A stretch of 64,000 nucleotides of DNA from assembly GCF_020102855.1 (NCBI RefSeq), contig NZ_JADHZD010000005.1, positions 62,001 to 126,000 of the forward strand, in the 5' to 3' direction. Made by a program: the position numbers and the translations under genes. The DNA is from Nocardioides lacusdianchii. GTDB lineage: Bacteria; Actinomycetota; Actinomycetes; Propionibacteriales; Nocardioidaceae. Shown here piece after piece: positions 7,507-16,118 of the stretch; position 1 is the first letter of the stretch, and each line of letters opens with the position of its first letter. The notes under the pieces were generated by a model. That model was not told where the DNA came from and ran no database searches. It was given only the letters and a program-made list of their open reading frames with translations.

Positions 7507-8534
7507 CTCGCGACCTGGGCGCGGGACCGGGACCTGTCGTACGTCCGGTACTCCTTCCACGCCTGCCAGGTGAAGAAGAGCGCCACCGCGGTGGTGGCCC
7601 ACGAGAAGCCGTCGACCATCGGCACGAGGTTGAGAGCGACGAGGACGGCATAGAAGGCGATCTTCAGCGTCGTACGACGCCGCACGTCCACGCCGTACGT
7701 CATGGCGTACGAGTCCGGCGGGCCGAACTCCTCCGCCAGCGTCCGGCCGGACTCGGCGGCGTGGCTGCGCGCCTCCCTCACGATCTCGCGCACCCGGGCG
7801 TCGGACTGCCACGCCGCACCGCGCAGGACCCCCGAGAAGCGGCGCACCCACTGCTCGTCGTCCGGGTCGTCCTGCACCTCGCCGAACGTCTTGGCGGTCA
7901 CCAGGATCAGCACCACGGTCCCGGCTGACCAGAGCACCGCCGCTTCCAGCAGGAGCAGCCAGGGCGTGAGCGCGCCGAGTGACGTCCCCGAGGTGGCCTC
8001 GAGGACGACGACGGTCGTCGCGGCGATCCCCACCGTCGCTGCGGTCATTGCCGACACGACGAGGGCGGTGGCCCACGCGCGTGAGGCCCACTCCCAGAAC
8101 GCGACTCCGCCGATAGTCGCGAAGCCCAGCACGAGGGGCAGCGCGAAGATCCCCACCTGCAGGTCCCGACCGCCGACGAGCTCCAGGACGAACATGATGA
8201 AGGCGATCCAGCCGCTGGCCTTCAGGCTCGAGGCGATGAGGCTCCGCGCCGCCGGGACCTTGACGGCCGCGGGGTTGAGGCGACCCTCGGAGCGCCACTT
8301 CTCGAACAGCTCTGCCGCGTAGACGCCCGGCGACCCGAACAGCTCCTCCGGCGACTCGCCGGTCTCGCGGACCAGCTCGAGCGCCTCGCGCAGGCCCTCG
8401 TCGACGAGCCTGGCGTCGACTTCCTTCATCAGCAGCCGCCAGGACACGGCGAAGGCCCACCGGCCGTCGAGTTCCTCTCCGCGCGCCTGCTCGTAGGCGT
8501 CCACCGTCGCCGGGATCGGCGTCTCCTCAGCCAT
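7503..8534 (-). CDS. HAAS-like membrane protein partnered with PadR
   Basis: A 343-residue protein with a soluble helical N-terminus (residues 1-85), four hydrophobic segments between about 100 and 225, a second soluble stretch, and two final helices near 290-325. Both soluble stretches look like HAAS/DUF1700-type units: one with ALELVRETGESPEELFGSPG and one with AAESGRTLAEEFGPPDSYA, so the unit is duplicated. HAAS proteins are encoded next to PadR-like regulators and are thought to signal at the membrane. Here the PadR gene overlaps the start by 8 bp. The transported or sensed molecule is unknown. Confidence 0.65.
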   Translation of the reverse strand: MAEETPIPATVDAYEQARGEELDGRWAFAVSWRLLMKEVDARLVDEGLREALELVRETGESPEELFGSPGVYAAELFEKWRSEGRLNPAAVKVPAARSLIASSLKASGWIAFIMFVLELVGGRDLQVGIFALPLVLGFATIGGVAFWEWASRAWATALVVSAMTAATVGIAATTVVVLEATSGTSLGALTPWLLLLEAAVLWSAGTVVLILVTAKTFGEVQDDPDDEQWVRRFSGVLRGAAWQSDARVREIVREARSHAAESGRTLAEEFGPPDSYAMTYGVDVRRRTTLKIAFYAVLVALNLVPMVDGFSWATTAVALFFTWQAWKEYRTYDRSRSRAQVAS

Positions 8535-8871
8535 GCGTAGTCCCCCTGCTCATCGTCGTCAACGTCTCGCCCAGCTCCCGCCACGACCCCAGGTCGCGCT
8601 CCAGCCGGTCGCGGCCGGTCGCGGTCAGCTCGTACTCCCGGCGCCCGGGCCCGCCCTGACCCTCGGTCCAGGCGGCCTCGACGTCGCCGGCCTCCTCCAG
8701 CCGGTTGAGCACCGGGTAGAGGGAGCCGCCCTTGAGCAGGCCGAAGCCGTGCTCGGCGAGTGCCTGGGCGATGGCGTAGCCGTGGAGCCGGCCCTCGACG
8801 AGGCTCGCCAGGACGGCGAGGTCGAGGGCGGCACGGACCCATGGGGTCGGCCAGCGGGCTGGGTCGGTCAT
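8527..8871 (-). CDS. PadR-family transcriptional regulator
   Basis: A 114-residue winged-helix repressor: HGYAIAQALAEHGFGLLKGG (30-49), then SLYPVLNRLEEAGDVEAAW and the YELTATGRDRLERDL wing and dimer helix, all typical of short PadR proteins. The start codon ATG 8871 lies inside a 31-bp palindrome, so autoregulation by direct binding over the start is likely. A TACTTA box ends 5 nt before ATG, pointing to a leaderless mRNA. The gene is coupled to the HAAS-like membrane protein downstream. Confidence 0.92.
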   Translation of the reverse strand: MTDPARWPTPWVRAALDLAVLASLVEGRLHGYAIAQALAEHGFGLLKGGSLYPVLNRLEEAGDVEAAWTEGQGGPGRREYELTATGRDRLERDLGSWRELGETLTTMSRGTTHG

Positions 8872-8901
8872 GTATCTAAGTACATCACATACCTAGATAC
8901 A
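8871..8901. promoter_or_regulatory. 31-bp PadR operator overlapping promoter and start codon
   Basis: TGTATCTA at 8871 and TAGATACA ending at 8901 are perfect 8-base arms; three further bases (GTA/TAC) pair after one mismatch, around a 7-base centre. The palindrome covers the first base of the padR start and the predicted -10 box TACTTA (8877-8882 on the minus strand). This is the classic layout of PadR self-repression. Confidence 0.75.
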
Positions 8902-8909
8902 ACGACGAG

Positions 8910-10127
8910 TCAGGAGGAGAGGAACTCCCCGAGCCTCGCCAGCAGCCGGTCGACGTCACTGTCGTCGTTGTAGGCCGCGAGCCCGATCCGCAGGCCCGAG
9001 TCGACAGGGAGGCCCAGCGCGCGGAAGGTCTCGTGGGCGTAGAAGGTGCCGGCCGGCACCAGCACGTCGCGCTCGGCGAGGAACTCGTAGGCGTCGACGG
9101 GCAGCCGGTCGCGCAGCGTGACGAAGAGCGTCGAGGTGCGGTCGGCCGCGCGGGAGTGCAGCTCGAGGCGGTCGCCGAGGTCCGCAAGACCATCCTCGAT
9201 GCGGGTGCGCAGGCGCGCCTCGTGGTCGGCGACCAGGGCCGCGGCCGCGACGAGGCGGGACCGACGCGAGCCACCGTCGGGGGCCAGCGAGGCGAGCAGG
9301 TCGACCGCGGCGCTCACGCCGGCGAGCAGCTCGTAGGGCAGGGTGCCGAGCTCGAAGCGCTCCGGCACGGCGTCGGTCGACGGCAGGAGCTTGTCGGGCC
9401 GCAGTGTCTCCAGCAGGTCCGGGTCGGCGACGAGCGCGCCGCAGTGCGGCCCGAAGAACTTGTAGGGCGAGCACACCAGGAAGTCGGCGCCCATCGCGCG
9501 CAGGTCCGGCGCCGCGTGGGCGGTGTGGTGGACCGCGTCGACGTGGACCAGCGCGCCGACCTCGTGCGCGCGCCGCGCCACGGCCTCGACGGGCGGGCGG
9601 GTGCCGAGCAGGTTGGACGCGGCGGTCAGCGCGACCAGCCGCGTTCGCTCGCCGATGACGTCGAGCGTGGAGAGGTCGAGCTCGCCGGTCTCCGGCACCA
9701 GCCGCAGCCACCTCACGGTCGCGCCGGCGCGCTCGGCGGCCTGGATCCACGGCCGCACGTTGGAGTCGTGGTCGAGCTCGGAGACGACGACCTCGTCGCC
9801 CGCCGACCAGCTGCGCGCCAGCGTGCGGGAGAAGTCGTACGTCAGTGCGGTGGCGCTGCGACCGTGGACCACGCCGCCGGGCTCGCCGCCGACGAGGTCG
9901 GCCACGGCCGAGCGGAAGCCGGCCACCGCGGCCTCGGCGTTGCGCTGGCTCACCGTCGCGGCGCCGCGCTGCGACATCGGGCCGGTCATCGCGCGAGCGA
10001 TCGCCTCGCCGACCACGGCGGGGGTCTGCGTGCCGCCGGGGTTGTCGAAGTGCGCGATCCCCGAGTCGAGGGACGGGAAGTGGGCGCGGAAGGCAGCCAC
10101 ATCGAAGGGCGCAGTGTCGGACGACAT
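8910..10127 (-). CDS. Cysteine desulfurase-like class V aminotransferase (VC1184 type)
   Basis: A 405-residue PLP enzyme of fold type I. The PLP lysine is in CSPYKFFGPHCG (about residue 217), with the ring-binding Asp in LVHVDAVHHTAH. The opening IAHFDNPGGTQTP and the ELDHDSNVRPW segment match the VC1184 subfamily of cysteine desulfurase-like proteins. Family members may mobilise sulfur or act on other amino acids, but no Cys-bearing active-site loop like that of SufS is clear, so the substrate is open. ATG 10127 lies 20 bp after the convergent-side stop of the upstream M14-type gene. Confidence 0.85.
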   Translation of the reverse strand: MSSDTAPFDVAAFRAHFPSLDSGIAHFDNPGGTQTPAVVGEAIARAMTGPMSQRGAATVSQRNAEAAVAGFRSAVADLVGGEPGGVVHGRSATALTYDFSRTLARSWSAGDEVVVSELDHDSNVRPWIQAAERAGATVRWLRLVPETGELDLSTLDVIGERTRLVALTAASNLLGTRPPVEAVARRAHEVGALVHVDAVHHTAHAAPDLRAMGADFLVCSPYKFFGPHCGALVADPDLLETLRPDKLLPSTDAVPERFELGTLPYELLAGVSAAVDLLASLAPDGGSRRSRLVAAAALVADHEARLRTRIEDGLADLGDRLELHSRAADRTSTLFVTLRDRLPVDAYEFLAERDVLVPAGTFYAHETFRALGLPVDSGLRIGLAAYNDDSDVDRLLARLGEFLSS

Positions 10128-10147
10128 GCGTCGAGCCAACCAGACGC

Positions 10148-11095
10148 TCAGCTGGCGATGTGCACCACGGCGTCGCCGGAGTTCACCAGGGGGGCCTCGG
10201 TGCGGCCGATGACGATGCCGTCGCGGTTGGCGTAGACCGCGCGCAGGGTCTTGCCGAAGGAGTCGAAGAGCGTGCCGAGCCGCTCGCCGTCGCTGACCTT
10301 CTGCCCGAGCGCGACGTCGAGGTGCAGGATGCCGGTGCGCCGCGCGCGGACCCAGCCGCTGGAGCGGCACTCCAGGCTGGGCTCGACGGCCGGTTCGACG
10401 ACCGGCTCGGTCATGCCGAGCGCGGCCAGCACGCGGCGTACGCCGATCACGCCGGCGTCGACGGCGTAGGAGTCGAAGCGGAGGTTCTCCCCACCCTCGT
10501 AGAGCAGCACCTTCGCGCCCTGCTCGCGCGCGGCGTGGCGCAGCGAGCCGTCGCGGATCTTGGCGTGCAGCATCACCGGGGCGCCGAAGGCGGCGGCCAG
10601 GTCGCGGGTGCCGGGGTCGTCGAGGTCGGCGCGGACCTGCGGCAGGTTGCTGCGGCGGTCCGAGCCGGTGTGGAGGTCGATGCCGACCTCGCAGCCGGCG
10701 ACGATCTCCTTCATGAAGAGGTAGGCGATGCGGCCGGCGAGCGAGCCGCGGGCGGAGCCGGGGAACGACCGGTTGAGGTCGCGGCGGTCGGGCAGGTAGC
10801 GGTCACCGGTCATGAAGCCGAGCACGTTGACGATCGGCACCGCGACCAGCGTCCCGCGGAAGGCCTTGGGGTCGAGCCCGGCCATCACCTGGCGGACGAT
10901 CTCCACGCCGGCGACCTCGTCGCCGTGGATGGCCGCGTCGATCCACACGCTCGGCCCGTCCTCGCGGCCGTGCACCACGCGGACCGGCAGGTCGACGTCG
11001 GCCCCCGTCACCAGCCGGGTGATCGGGAGCTCGAGGGAGCGCATCGTGCCGGCGCGTACGCGGATGCCGCCGATGGCGAAGGACTCGCGCGCCAC
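10148..11095 (-). CDS. Succinylglutamate desuccinylase/aspartoacylase-family protein
   Basis: A 315-residue zinc carboxypeptidase-like (M14/AspA) protein. Zinc ligands are visible in IHGDE (about 57-61) and IDLHTG (about 144-149); PDRRDLNRSFPG holds substrate-binding Asn-Arg. A C-terminal all-beta segment (TGILHLDVALGQKVSDGERLG) resembles the biotinyl-like barrel of this family. Members of this group are commonly clustered with RimK-like ligases and RimB-like proteases; here those lie at 15.6-17.3 kb. A role in removing or processing glutamate tails is therefore inferred. The start is GTG 11095, overlapping the stop of an 11-codon frame. Confidence 0.87.
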   Translation of the reverse strand: MARESFAIGGIRVRAGTMRSLELPITRLVTGADVDLPVRVVHGREDGPSVWIDAAIHGDEVAGVEIVRQVMAGLDPKAFRGTLVAVPIVNVLGFMTGDRYLPDRRDLNRSFPGSARGSLAGRIAYLFMKEIVAGCEVGIDLHTGSDRRSNLPQVRADLDDPGTRDLAAAFGAPVMLHAKIRDGSLRHAAREQGAKVLLYEGGENLRFDSYAVDAGVIGVRRVLAALGMTEPVVEPAVEPSLECRSSGWVRARRTGILHLDVALGQKVSDGERLGTLFDSFGKTLRAVYANRDGIVIGRTEAPLVNSGDAVVHIAS

Positions 11096-11130
11096 TAGCC
11101 GGCACTCGTCGGGGCGGCGGCGGTCGTCAC
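11095..11130 (-). CDS. Possible 11-codon leaderless upstream ORF
   Basis: GTG 11130 lies exactly 6 nt after TAGGCT and opens 11 codons (VTTAAAPTSAG) that stop at TAG 11097-11095. The last base of that stop is the first base of the GTG start of the aspartoacylase-like gene, a TAGTG junction suited to coupled reinitiation. It may instead be a fortuitous frame in a 5' leader. Confidence 0.3.
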   Translation of the reverse strand: MTTAAAPTSAG

Positions 11131-11136
11131 GGGTCC

Positions 11137-11142
11137 AGCCTA
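11137..11142 (-). promoter_or_regulatory. -10 box TAGGCT upstream of aspartoacylase-like gene
   Basis: TAGGCT on the minus strand, 6 nt before GTG 11130 and 41 nt before the GTG 11095 start. It fits the -10 pattern seen before other genes in the window. Confidence 0.4.
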
Positions 11143-11161
11143 GTCGCGCAGAAGACCCGCC

Positions 11162-11192
11162 CCGGCCACCTCCCGGGGGACGGAGGGGCCGG
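11162..11192 (-). terminator. Hairpin terminator after the carbohydrate-binding operon
   Basis: Arms 11162-11173 and 11182-11192 pair with one bulged A around an 8-base loop. It lies 24 bases beyond the stop of the minus-strand gene that ends at 11216. Confidence 0.5.
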
Positions 11193-11215
11193 AGCGGGCC
11201 GGTTCTGCGGGGCGG

Positions 11216-11560
11216 TCAGCTGTTCTGCGAGCTGGAGTCCGAGGAGTCGGTGTCCGGCTGGCCGTCGCCGTCGAGGTCGGGCGCCTGATCACCCATCCCT
11301 CCACCCGGCACCTCACCCATCGGCCCGCGGCCGGCGCCGTCGCCGGGGAAGCCGCGGTCGCCCCAGACGTCGGTGGTCTGGGTGGTGGCGGTGTCGGACG
11401 AGCCGCTGTCCGCGACGGCGTACCCGGCCCCGAAGCCCGCCCCGCCCAGCGCGAGGGCGGCGACGACGGCTCCCGCGGCGACGGCCTTGCGGCCGGAGGG
11501 GAGGCGACGCGGCAGGCGGTCGCGCCAGGTGCGGGTGGTGGGCTGGGGGTTCTCGGTCAT
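11216..11560 (-). CDS. Membrane-anchored acidic protein with Asp-rich tail (114 aa)
   Basis: ATG 11560 has AAGGA 7 nt upstream and is preferred to an in-frame ATG at 11602. A basic cytoplasmic N-terminus (RDRLPRRLPSGRK) leads into one membrane helix (about residues 26-50). The outside part is Gly/Pro/Asp-rich, with a DLDGDGQPDTD calcium-loop-like stretch and a Ser/Asp end. It follows the carbohydrate-binding lipoprotein gene and shares with it the short motif GRGPMG, which suggests a joint assembly or recent recombination of tail sequence. A surface accessory protein is inferred. Confidence 0.6.
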   Translation of the reverse strand: MTENPQPTTRTWRDRLPRRLPSGRKAVAAGAVVAALALGGAGFGAGYAVADSGSSDTATTQTTDVWGDRGFPGDGAGRGPMGEVPGGGMGDQAPDLDGDGQPDTDSSDSSSQNS

Positions 11561-11606
11561 GTCGTGTCCTTCGGGTGTGGGTGTGGAGATGTGGTCGGTC
11601 ATCGGG

Positions 11607-13124
11607 TCAGCGGCCCATCGGGCCGCGGCCGCCGGCAGGTGCCTCGCCGGCGGTGACGGTGGTGTCGGTGCCGCCGACGGAGACGGTGTAGGTCGCGCCC
11701 TTCTCGAGCTCGGCGGAGGACAGGACGATCGAGGCGGCGTCCTTCGCGAGGGCGTACGTCGCCACCTCGGCGCCGTCGGCGTCGGTCACCGCGACCTCCG
11801 AGCCGGCCGCTGCGGTGCCGCTGAGGGCGGTGGCGATCCAGGCCTGCGCCGAGTCGGTCGACGGGGCGACCATCATCCCGGCGCTGCCGGCAGCGAGCAG
11901 GGTGCCGCCGCTGACGTCGAAGGTGCCGTTGACGTCGAGCGCGCCGTTGCCGTCGGTGGTGGGGCCGTAGACGGTGATGTCGCCGCCGGTGATGGTGGCG
12001 CTGCCGTTGGAGTCGAGGCCGTCGCCGCTGGCCCAGACCTCGAGGGTGCCGCCGTTGACGACGAGGCGTACGGAGTCGTCGGCCGCCATCTCGCCGCCGG
12101 GCTGCCCGTCGGTGCTGGTGCTGTCGTCGGAGGAGGCGGCGTTGACGCCGTCGTCGGCCGAGTGCAGCTCGATGTCGCCGTCGTCGACGATGATCAGCGA
12201 GCCCTCCATCGCCTCGTTGGACCCGGCGACGTCGATCGTGCCGCCGCTCACGAGCACCTGGACGCCCTTGATGCCGTCGTCCTCGGTGCTGACGGTCAGC
12301 TCGCCACCCTTGATGAGCACGAAGCCCGAGCCGGCGTCCTCGGTGTTGTCGGACTTGAAGGCGTCGCCGACGGAGTCGACGGTGACGGTGCCGTCGGTGA
12401 GGACGAGGTAGTCCTTGCCGAGGATGCCGTCGTCCACCGACGTCACGTCGATGGTGCCGCCGGTGATGACGAGGCCGTCCTTGCCGACGATGCCGTTGTT
12501 GCTGTTCCCCGTCACCGTGAGGGACCCGGTCCCGCCGACGGTGAGGTCGGCGGTGGAGTAGAGCGCCCCGGTGGCTGCCTCGTCGGACGTGTCGGCGTAC
12601 GTCGTCGCATCGGTGAGCGCGTTGTCGCTGCCGTCGGCGAGCACGACCACGACGGACTTCGCGTCGACCACGTTGATCGCCGCCGTGGTGGACGAGGTGA
12701 TGGTGGCGTCGTCGAGCACGAGGCGTACGACGCCGTCGCCGGCGCTGTCGACGACCACCTGGCCGTCGAGGTCGCCGGAGAGGACGTACGTCCCGGCTGC
12801 GGTGATGGTGACGGTGCCGTCCGCGACGGTGACGGCGTCACTGTCGGACTCGGCGCTCGTGCCGGAGAGCGTGATGGCGGTGGCGTCGGCCTCGTCGTAC
12901 GCCGTGTCGCCGGTCTCGACCGCGACGTCGTCGGCGAGGGCGTCCTCGACCGTCGTGGCGTCGGTCGTCACGACCGCGCTGGTCGACGTGCTCGAGGACG
13001 AGCTGGAGGACGAGCTCGAGGTGGAGGTGGCCACGGAGGCGCCGCAGCCGGCGAGGAGGACGGTGGCCAGCGAGGCGGCGAGGGCCTGACGGACGTGGGT
13101 GCGGAGGGATCGGGAGGAGGGCAT
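11607..13124 (-). CDS. Cthe_2159/DUF4353-type carbohydrate-binding lipoprotein
   Basis: A 505-residue lipoprotein: signal peptide with lipobox LLAGC (cleavage before about Cys27), a Ser/Thr-rich linker, then a right-handed beta-helix-like body. Repeats of the form GGTIDVTS-DDGI-GKD-LVLTDGTVTV run from about 200 to 430, matching the Cthe_2159 family, which binds pectin-type acidic glycans with calcium. Elsewhere such genes often accompany CotH, VTC and DUF4956 genes, which are present at 22.7-25.4 kb. The end reads GGRGPMGR, a motif shared with the next gene. Cell-surface location is likely; a human-style catalytic role is not evident. Confidence 0.82.
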   Translation of the reverse strand: MPSSRSLRTHVRQALAASLATVLLAGCGASVATSTSSSSSSSSSSTSTSAVVTTDATTVEDALADDVAVETGDTAYDEADATAITLSGTSAESDSDAVTVADGTVTITAAGTYVLSGDLDGQVVVDSAGDGVVRLVLDDATITSSTTAAINVVDAKSVVVVLADGSDNALTDATTYADTSDEAATGALYSTADLTVGGTGSLTVTGNSNNGIVGKDGLVITGGTIDVTSVDDGILGKDYLVLTDGTVTVDSVGDAFKSDNTEDAGSGFVLIKGGELTVSTEDDGIKGVQVLVSGGTIDVAGSNEAMEGSLIIVDDGDIELHSADDGVNAASSDDSTSTDGQPGGEMAADDSVRLVVNGGTLEVWASGDGLDSNGSATITGGDITVYGPTTDGNGALDVNGTFDVSGGTLLAAGSAGMMVAPSTDSAQAWIATALSGTAAAGSEVAVTDADGAEVATYALAKDAASIVLSSAELEKGATYTVSVGGTDTTVTAGEAPAGGRGPMGR

Positions 13125-13269
13125 GTCGTCGATGCTGGTGCGCCCGCCTGTCGGGGAGGTGGGCTGACCTTGTGCGGTTCCTGTGAGCCGTCGAGCGGCT
13201 GCGACAACTTCTGGGGCAGGGTGGGCGTCTCCTCCCGGACACGACTCGGACCCGATCGAAGGACTTCCC

Positions 13270-14589
13270 ATGCGACCGCTGCCGCTGATGGCCGCCGGGC
13301 TGCTCGCCGCCACGCTCCTGACCAGCCCCACGGCGTACGCCGCTGCCGAGACCTGCCAGGGGCAGCCGGCAACGATCGTGGGGACGTTCCTCCAGCAGGA
13401 CCTCACTGGCACCGAGGGTCCCGACGTGGTGGTGACCAACGGCGCGACCGTCGTGAAGACCCTCGGCGGCGACGACCTCGTGTGCGTGACCGACGAGCCC
13501 GGCCGACGCCTCGGCGTTAGGGTGGACACGGGTCCCGGTGACGACGTGGTCGACGGCACCTTCACCCTGGCCGACATCGAGGCGGTGCTCGGGTCGGGCA
13601 GCGACACCTACTCCGGGTCCCCGGCCCGGGACCAGGTGGTCACCGGCGACGGATCGGTCGACAACGAGCAGGACATCGTCTCGTCCGGAGTGGGTAGCAG
13701 CGCCACCAACGCCGGCGACCAGGTCCGGTCCGGGGCGCGCGGGGTGCCCAACTCCGACGTGCTGGTGCTCGGTGGCATCGGCAGCGAGGTCCTCTGGTCG
13801 GGTCCGATGGCCGCGGGAGCCCGCCTCGACGTGGGGCCGAACAGCACGCTCGTGCCGGACCTGGGCGCCGGCGACGTCTCGATCGACGCGGCATCCGGGA
13901 CGATGACCACCGACGGTGTCCAGACCCTCGCCTGGACCGGACCCTTCACCTCCTTCACCCTCTTCGCCACGGTCGCCCCCCGCTCCCTCGAGGTCACCGG
14001 CAGCGACCGCGACGAGTTCGTCTACACCTCGTTCACCGACGGCGACGGTCGGCAGCGCTACGACCTCGGGGCGGGCGACGACACCGTGCTGTCGCCCGAC
14101 GGTGCGGGTGGCGCCGGGAGCAGGTACGCCGGTGGCGCGGGCGAGGACGACATCGACCTGTGGGCCGGCGACCGCCTCGACCTCGACCTCGCCTCCGGGA
14201 AGCTCGAGATGCGCCAGGACGGGCGCACCGTGAAGGGCAGGTTCGACGGGTTCGAGACCTCGCGCCTGGGCGCCCAGCGCGTGGAGATCCTCGGCACGAA
14301 GCGCGCCGACGAGATCCGCTTCTACGCGTGCCGGGCCACCGTGCGGGGCCGCGGCGGCAAGGACGACATCTCGTCCTACCGCACCGGCGAGGACGGCTAC
14401 CTGCTCGACTGCGACGCCCGGAAGTCGCGGATCAAGATCTACGGCGACGGTGGTCGCGACACCATCGGCGGCAGCCGCGGCAAGGACCTGCTGGTCGGCG
14501 GCAAGGGCCGCGACACCATCAACGGCAACGCCAACCGCGACACCTGCAGCGGCGAGAAGCTGAAGTCCTGCGAGATCAAGCGTCGCTGA
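13270..14589 (+). CDS. Secreted RTX-like repeat protein
   Basis: A 439-residue secreted protein from ATG 13270, with AAGGA 7 nt upstream. The signal peptide is about residues 1-25. Short glycine-aspartate repeats resemble calcium-binding RTX nonapeptides: LGGDDLV, GPGDDVVDG, GAGDDTVLS, GGAGEDDIDL, and a C-terminal run GGRDTIGGSRGKDLLVGG. A conserved Cys pair opens the mature protein (ETCQGQ and LVCVT) and another closes it. A paralogue at 18868-20076 has the same start (PATIVGT, VTNGAT, LGGDDLVC) and end (GRDT-C). The role outside the cell is unknown. Confidence 0.75.
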   Translation: MRPLPLMAAGLLAATLLTSPTAYAAAETCQGQPATIVGTFLQQDLTGTEGPDVVVTNGATVVKTLGGDDLVCVTDEPGRRLGVRVDTGPGDDVVDGTFTLADIEAVLGSGSDTYSGSPARDQVVTGDGSVDNEQDIVSSGVGSSATNAGDQVRSGARGVPNSDVLVLGGIGSEVLWSGPMAAGARLDVGPNSTLVPDLGAGDVSIDAASGTMTTDGVQTLAWTGPFTSFTLFATVAPRSLEVTGSDRDEFVYTSFTDGDGRQRYDLGAGDDTVLSPDGAGGAGSRYAGGAGEDDIDLWAGDRLDLDLASGKLEMRQDGRTVKGRFDGFETSRLGAQRVEILGTKRADEIRFYACRATVRGRGGKDDISSYRTGEDGYLLDCDARKSRIKIYGDGGRDTIGGSRGKDLLVGGKGRDTINGNANRDTCSGEKLKSCEIKRR

Positions 14590-14678
14590 CGGGCTTCCCA
14601 GCCGAGAGCCCGGCGGCTTGCGGCGTGTCGCCGTCGCAGGAAACGGCACCGGGAGTCGTCCTTGGCACCATCTGCTGG

Positions 14679-15557
14679 GTGACGAGCCGAACGAGCGTAT
14701 GGGCGAGTCGCGCCACCGCGCACGTGGCGGACTCGTCCTCGGGCGGAGCCCTTGACCGTTCGCTGCGCGTGACCCTGAACTTCCACCCCGACCGCAGGGT
14801 GGGCGCAGCGACCGTGTTGGAGTGCCTGGCCCGCGATGGTGCCTACCGGTCGCAGTTCGAGACCGGCACGAGCAACGGCGGTCTCACCGCTCACCCGGGT
14901 GGCGATCGCTGGCTGTGGGAGCAGCGCATCTTCGGCCGTGCCTACGACGACGCTCCGGTGTCCGAGCGTCCGAAGTACGGGGCGCTCAACCACCGCCGGC
15001 GGCGGATCGGCGCTGCACCGCGGTTCGGGTCGGCCCATCTTCGACTGACCGAAGCCGTGTTGGATCGCAGCACGTTCTGCTACCCCGACTCGGTGTTCGA
15101 GCCCACGTCCATGGGAACCGCGGACCGGTTCGACCTGCTGTCCCTGGTCGAGAGCTTCGACGCCCGCTTGCGCGCAGGCGAGCTCGGTCCTGCCGAAGGC
15201 GGCGTCCTCGACGACTACGTCGAGGCGCACGTCCACGGCACCGTGGAGCTGTCCGAGGACGTCGAGGCTGTGGTCCTGGACCCGTCCTTCCGGCACACGA
15301 CGATCGAAGAGCAGGCACAGGCACTGGGCGTGGCGGTCGAGTGGCACGAGGGACGCCGGCTGCTCGTCGAGGACCTCGCAGGTCGCCCCGACTTCCGCGG
15401 GCCCCGCATCGTCGAGGTCGGACGTCGCGTGGCGGTCGCTGGCGTCCTGGACGCGGCCGTCGTCGGACAGGCAGCGCTGGCGGGATCCGAGGATCCACAG
15501 GACCTGAAGAAGGTGTGGCACTGCGTCGCTGCGCTCGGGGAAGCCGTTGAGCCCTGA
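14679..15557 (+). CDS. DUF3626 domain protein
   Basis: A 292-residue protein with the DUF3626 hallmark stretch: RVTLNFHPDR (about 29-38), DGAYRSQFETGTSNGGLTA, WEQRIFG, RPKYGALN and PRFGSAHLRL. The later half carries DDYVEAHVHG, where His residues could bind metal. No enzymatic activity is established for this family. Start choice is uncertain: GTG 14679 has CACCAT 7 nt upstream, while GTG 14625 in the same frame has neither a promoter nor a ribosome site. It ends 26 bp before the convergent RimB-like stop. Confidence 0.75.
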   Translation: MTSRTSVWASRATAHVADSSSGGALDRSLRVTLNFHPDRRVGAATVLECLARDGAYRSQFETGTSNGGLTAHPGGDRWLWEQRIFGRAYDDAPVSERPKYGALNHRRRRIGAAPRFGSAHLRLTEAVLDRSTFCYPDSVFEPTSMGTADRFDLLSLVESFDARLRAGELGPAEGGVLDDYVEAHVHGTVELSEDVEAVVLDPSFRHTTIEEQAQALGVAVEWHEGRRLLVEDLAGRPDFRGPRIVEVGRRVAVAGVLDAAVVGQAALAGSEDPQDLKKVWHCVAALGEAVEP

Positions 15558-15583
15558 GTCAGGGCCATGAGCTGTCGCTAGGG

Positions 15584-16072
15584 CTACTTGCCCCAGTTCT
15601 TCCGGCGCACGGCGCGCTTCGGCCTCCCGCCGGCGTAGGACAGCGCCGAGTCGACGAGGAAGCCGCGCTCGAGCGCCTCGCGCCCGATCAGCATCCGGAA
15701 CCCCATCTCGTCGCGGTTGCTCAGCGTCATGACGGTGGTGATGGTGCGACCGGCGAGGCGTACGTCCATCGCGACGGCGTACCTCTGCTCGGTGAGGCCG
15801 TTGCTGCTGCGCACCTCGCGCCGGTCGAGCACCGGCAGGCTGAGCTCGACGTGGTCCTCGTCGGAGCGCTGCCACGGGTGGATCGAGAAGCGCACCCACT
15901 CGGCGCCGTCCTGCTCATAGGCCTCGAGGCCGAAGGCGTGGATCGACGACGAGCGCGCGCCGGTGTCGATCTTGGCCTTCACCCAGTCGACGTCGGCCTG
16001 CGGCAGCGCGACCCACTCGCGCCAGCCGACGACGACCTTCTCAGTCACGGGCTGCTGGGGGTCGCTCGGCAC
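15584..16072 (-). CDS. RimB-like retropepsin-fold ATP-dependent zinc protease family protein
   Basis: A 162-residue protein (PF05618). KAKIDTGARSSSIHAF holds the retropepsin-like Asp-Thr-Gly, and MGFRMLIGREAL followed by LVDSALSY are the family's C-terminal signature. Related RimB proteins cut poly-glutamate tails added by RimK. The gene is divergent from a RimK-like ligase 46 bp away, the usual partnership. GTG 16072 has CAAGAT 6 nt upstream; a second in-frame GTG at 16048 is the alternative start, directly before the conserved EKVVVGWREWV. Confidence 0.85.
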   Translation of the reverse strand: MPSDPQQPVTEKVVVGWREWVALPQADVDWVKAKIDTGARSSSIHAFGLEAYEQDGAEWVRFSIHPWQRSDEDHVELSLPVLDRREVRSSNGLTEQRYAVAMDVRLAGRTITTVMTLSNRDEMGFRMLIGREALERGFLVDSALSYAGGRPKRAVRRKNWGK

Positions 16073-16118
16073 CGGGCCATCTTGGCAGGTGGTCCTGCGT
16101 GGGTGGCGACGTGCTTGT

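Noticed and set aside
12838..14649. 603-codon minus-strand frame over the RTX-like gene
   Set aside because: Shadow of the plus-strand RTX gene; translation is Gly/Ala/Val-rich without domain features.
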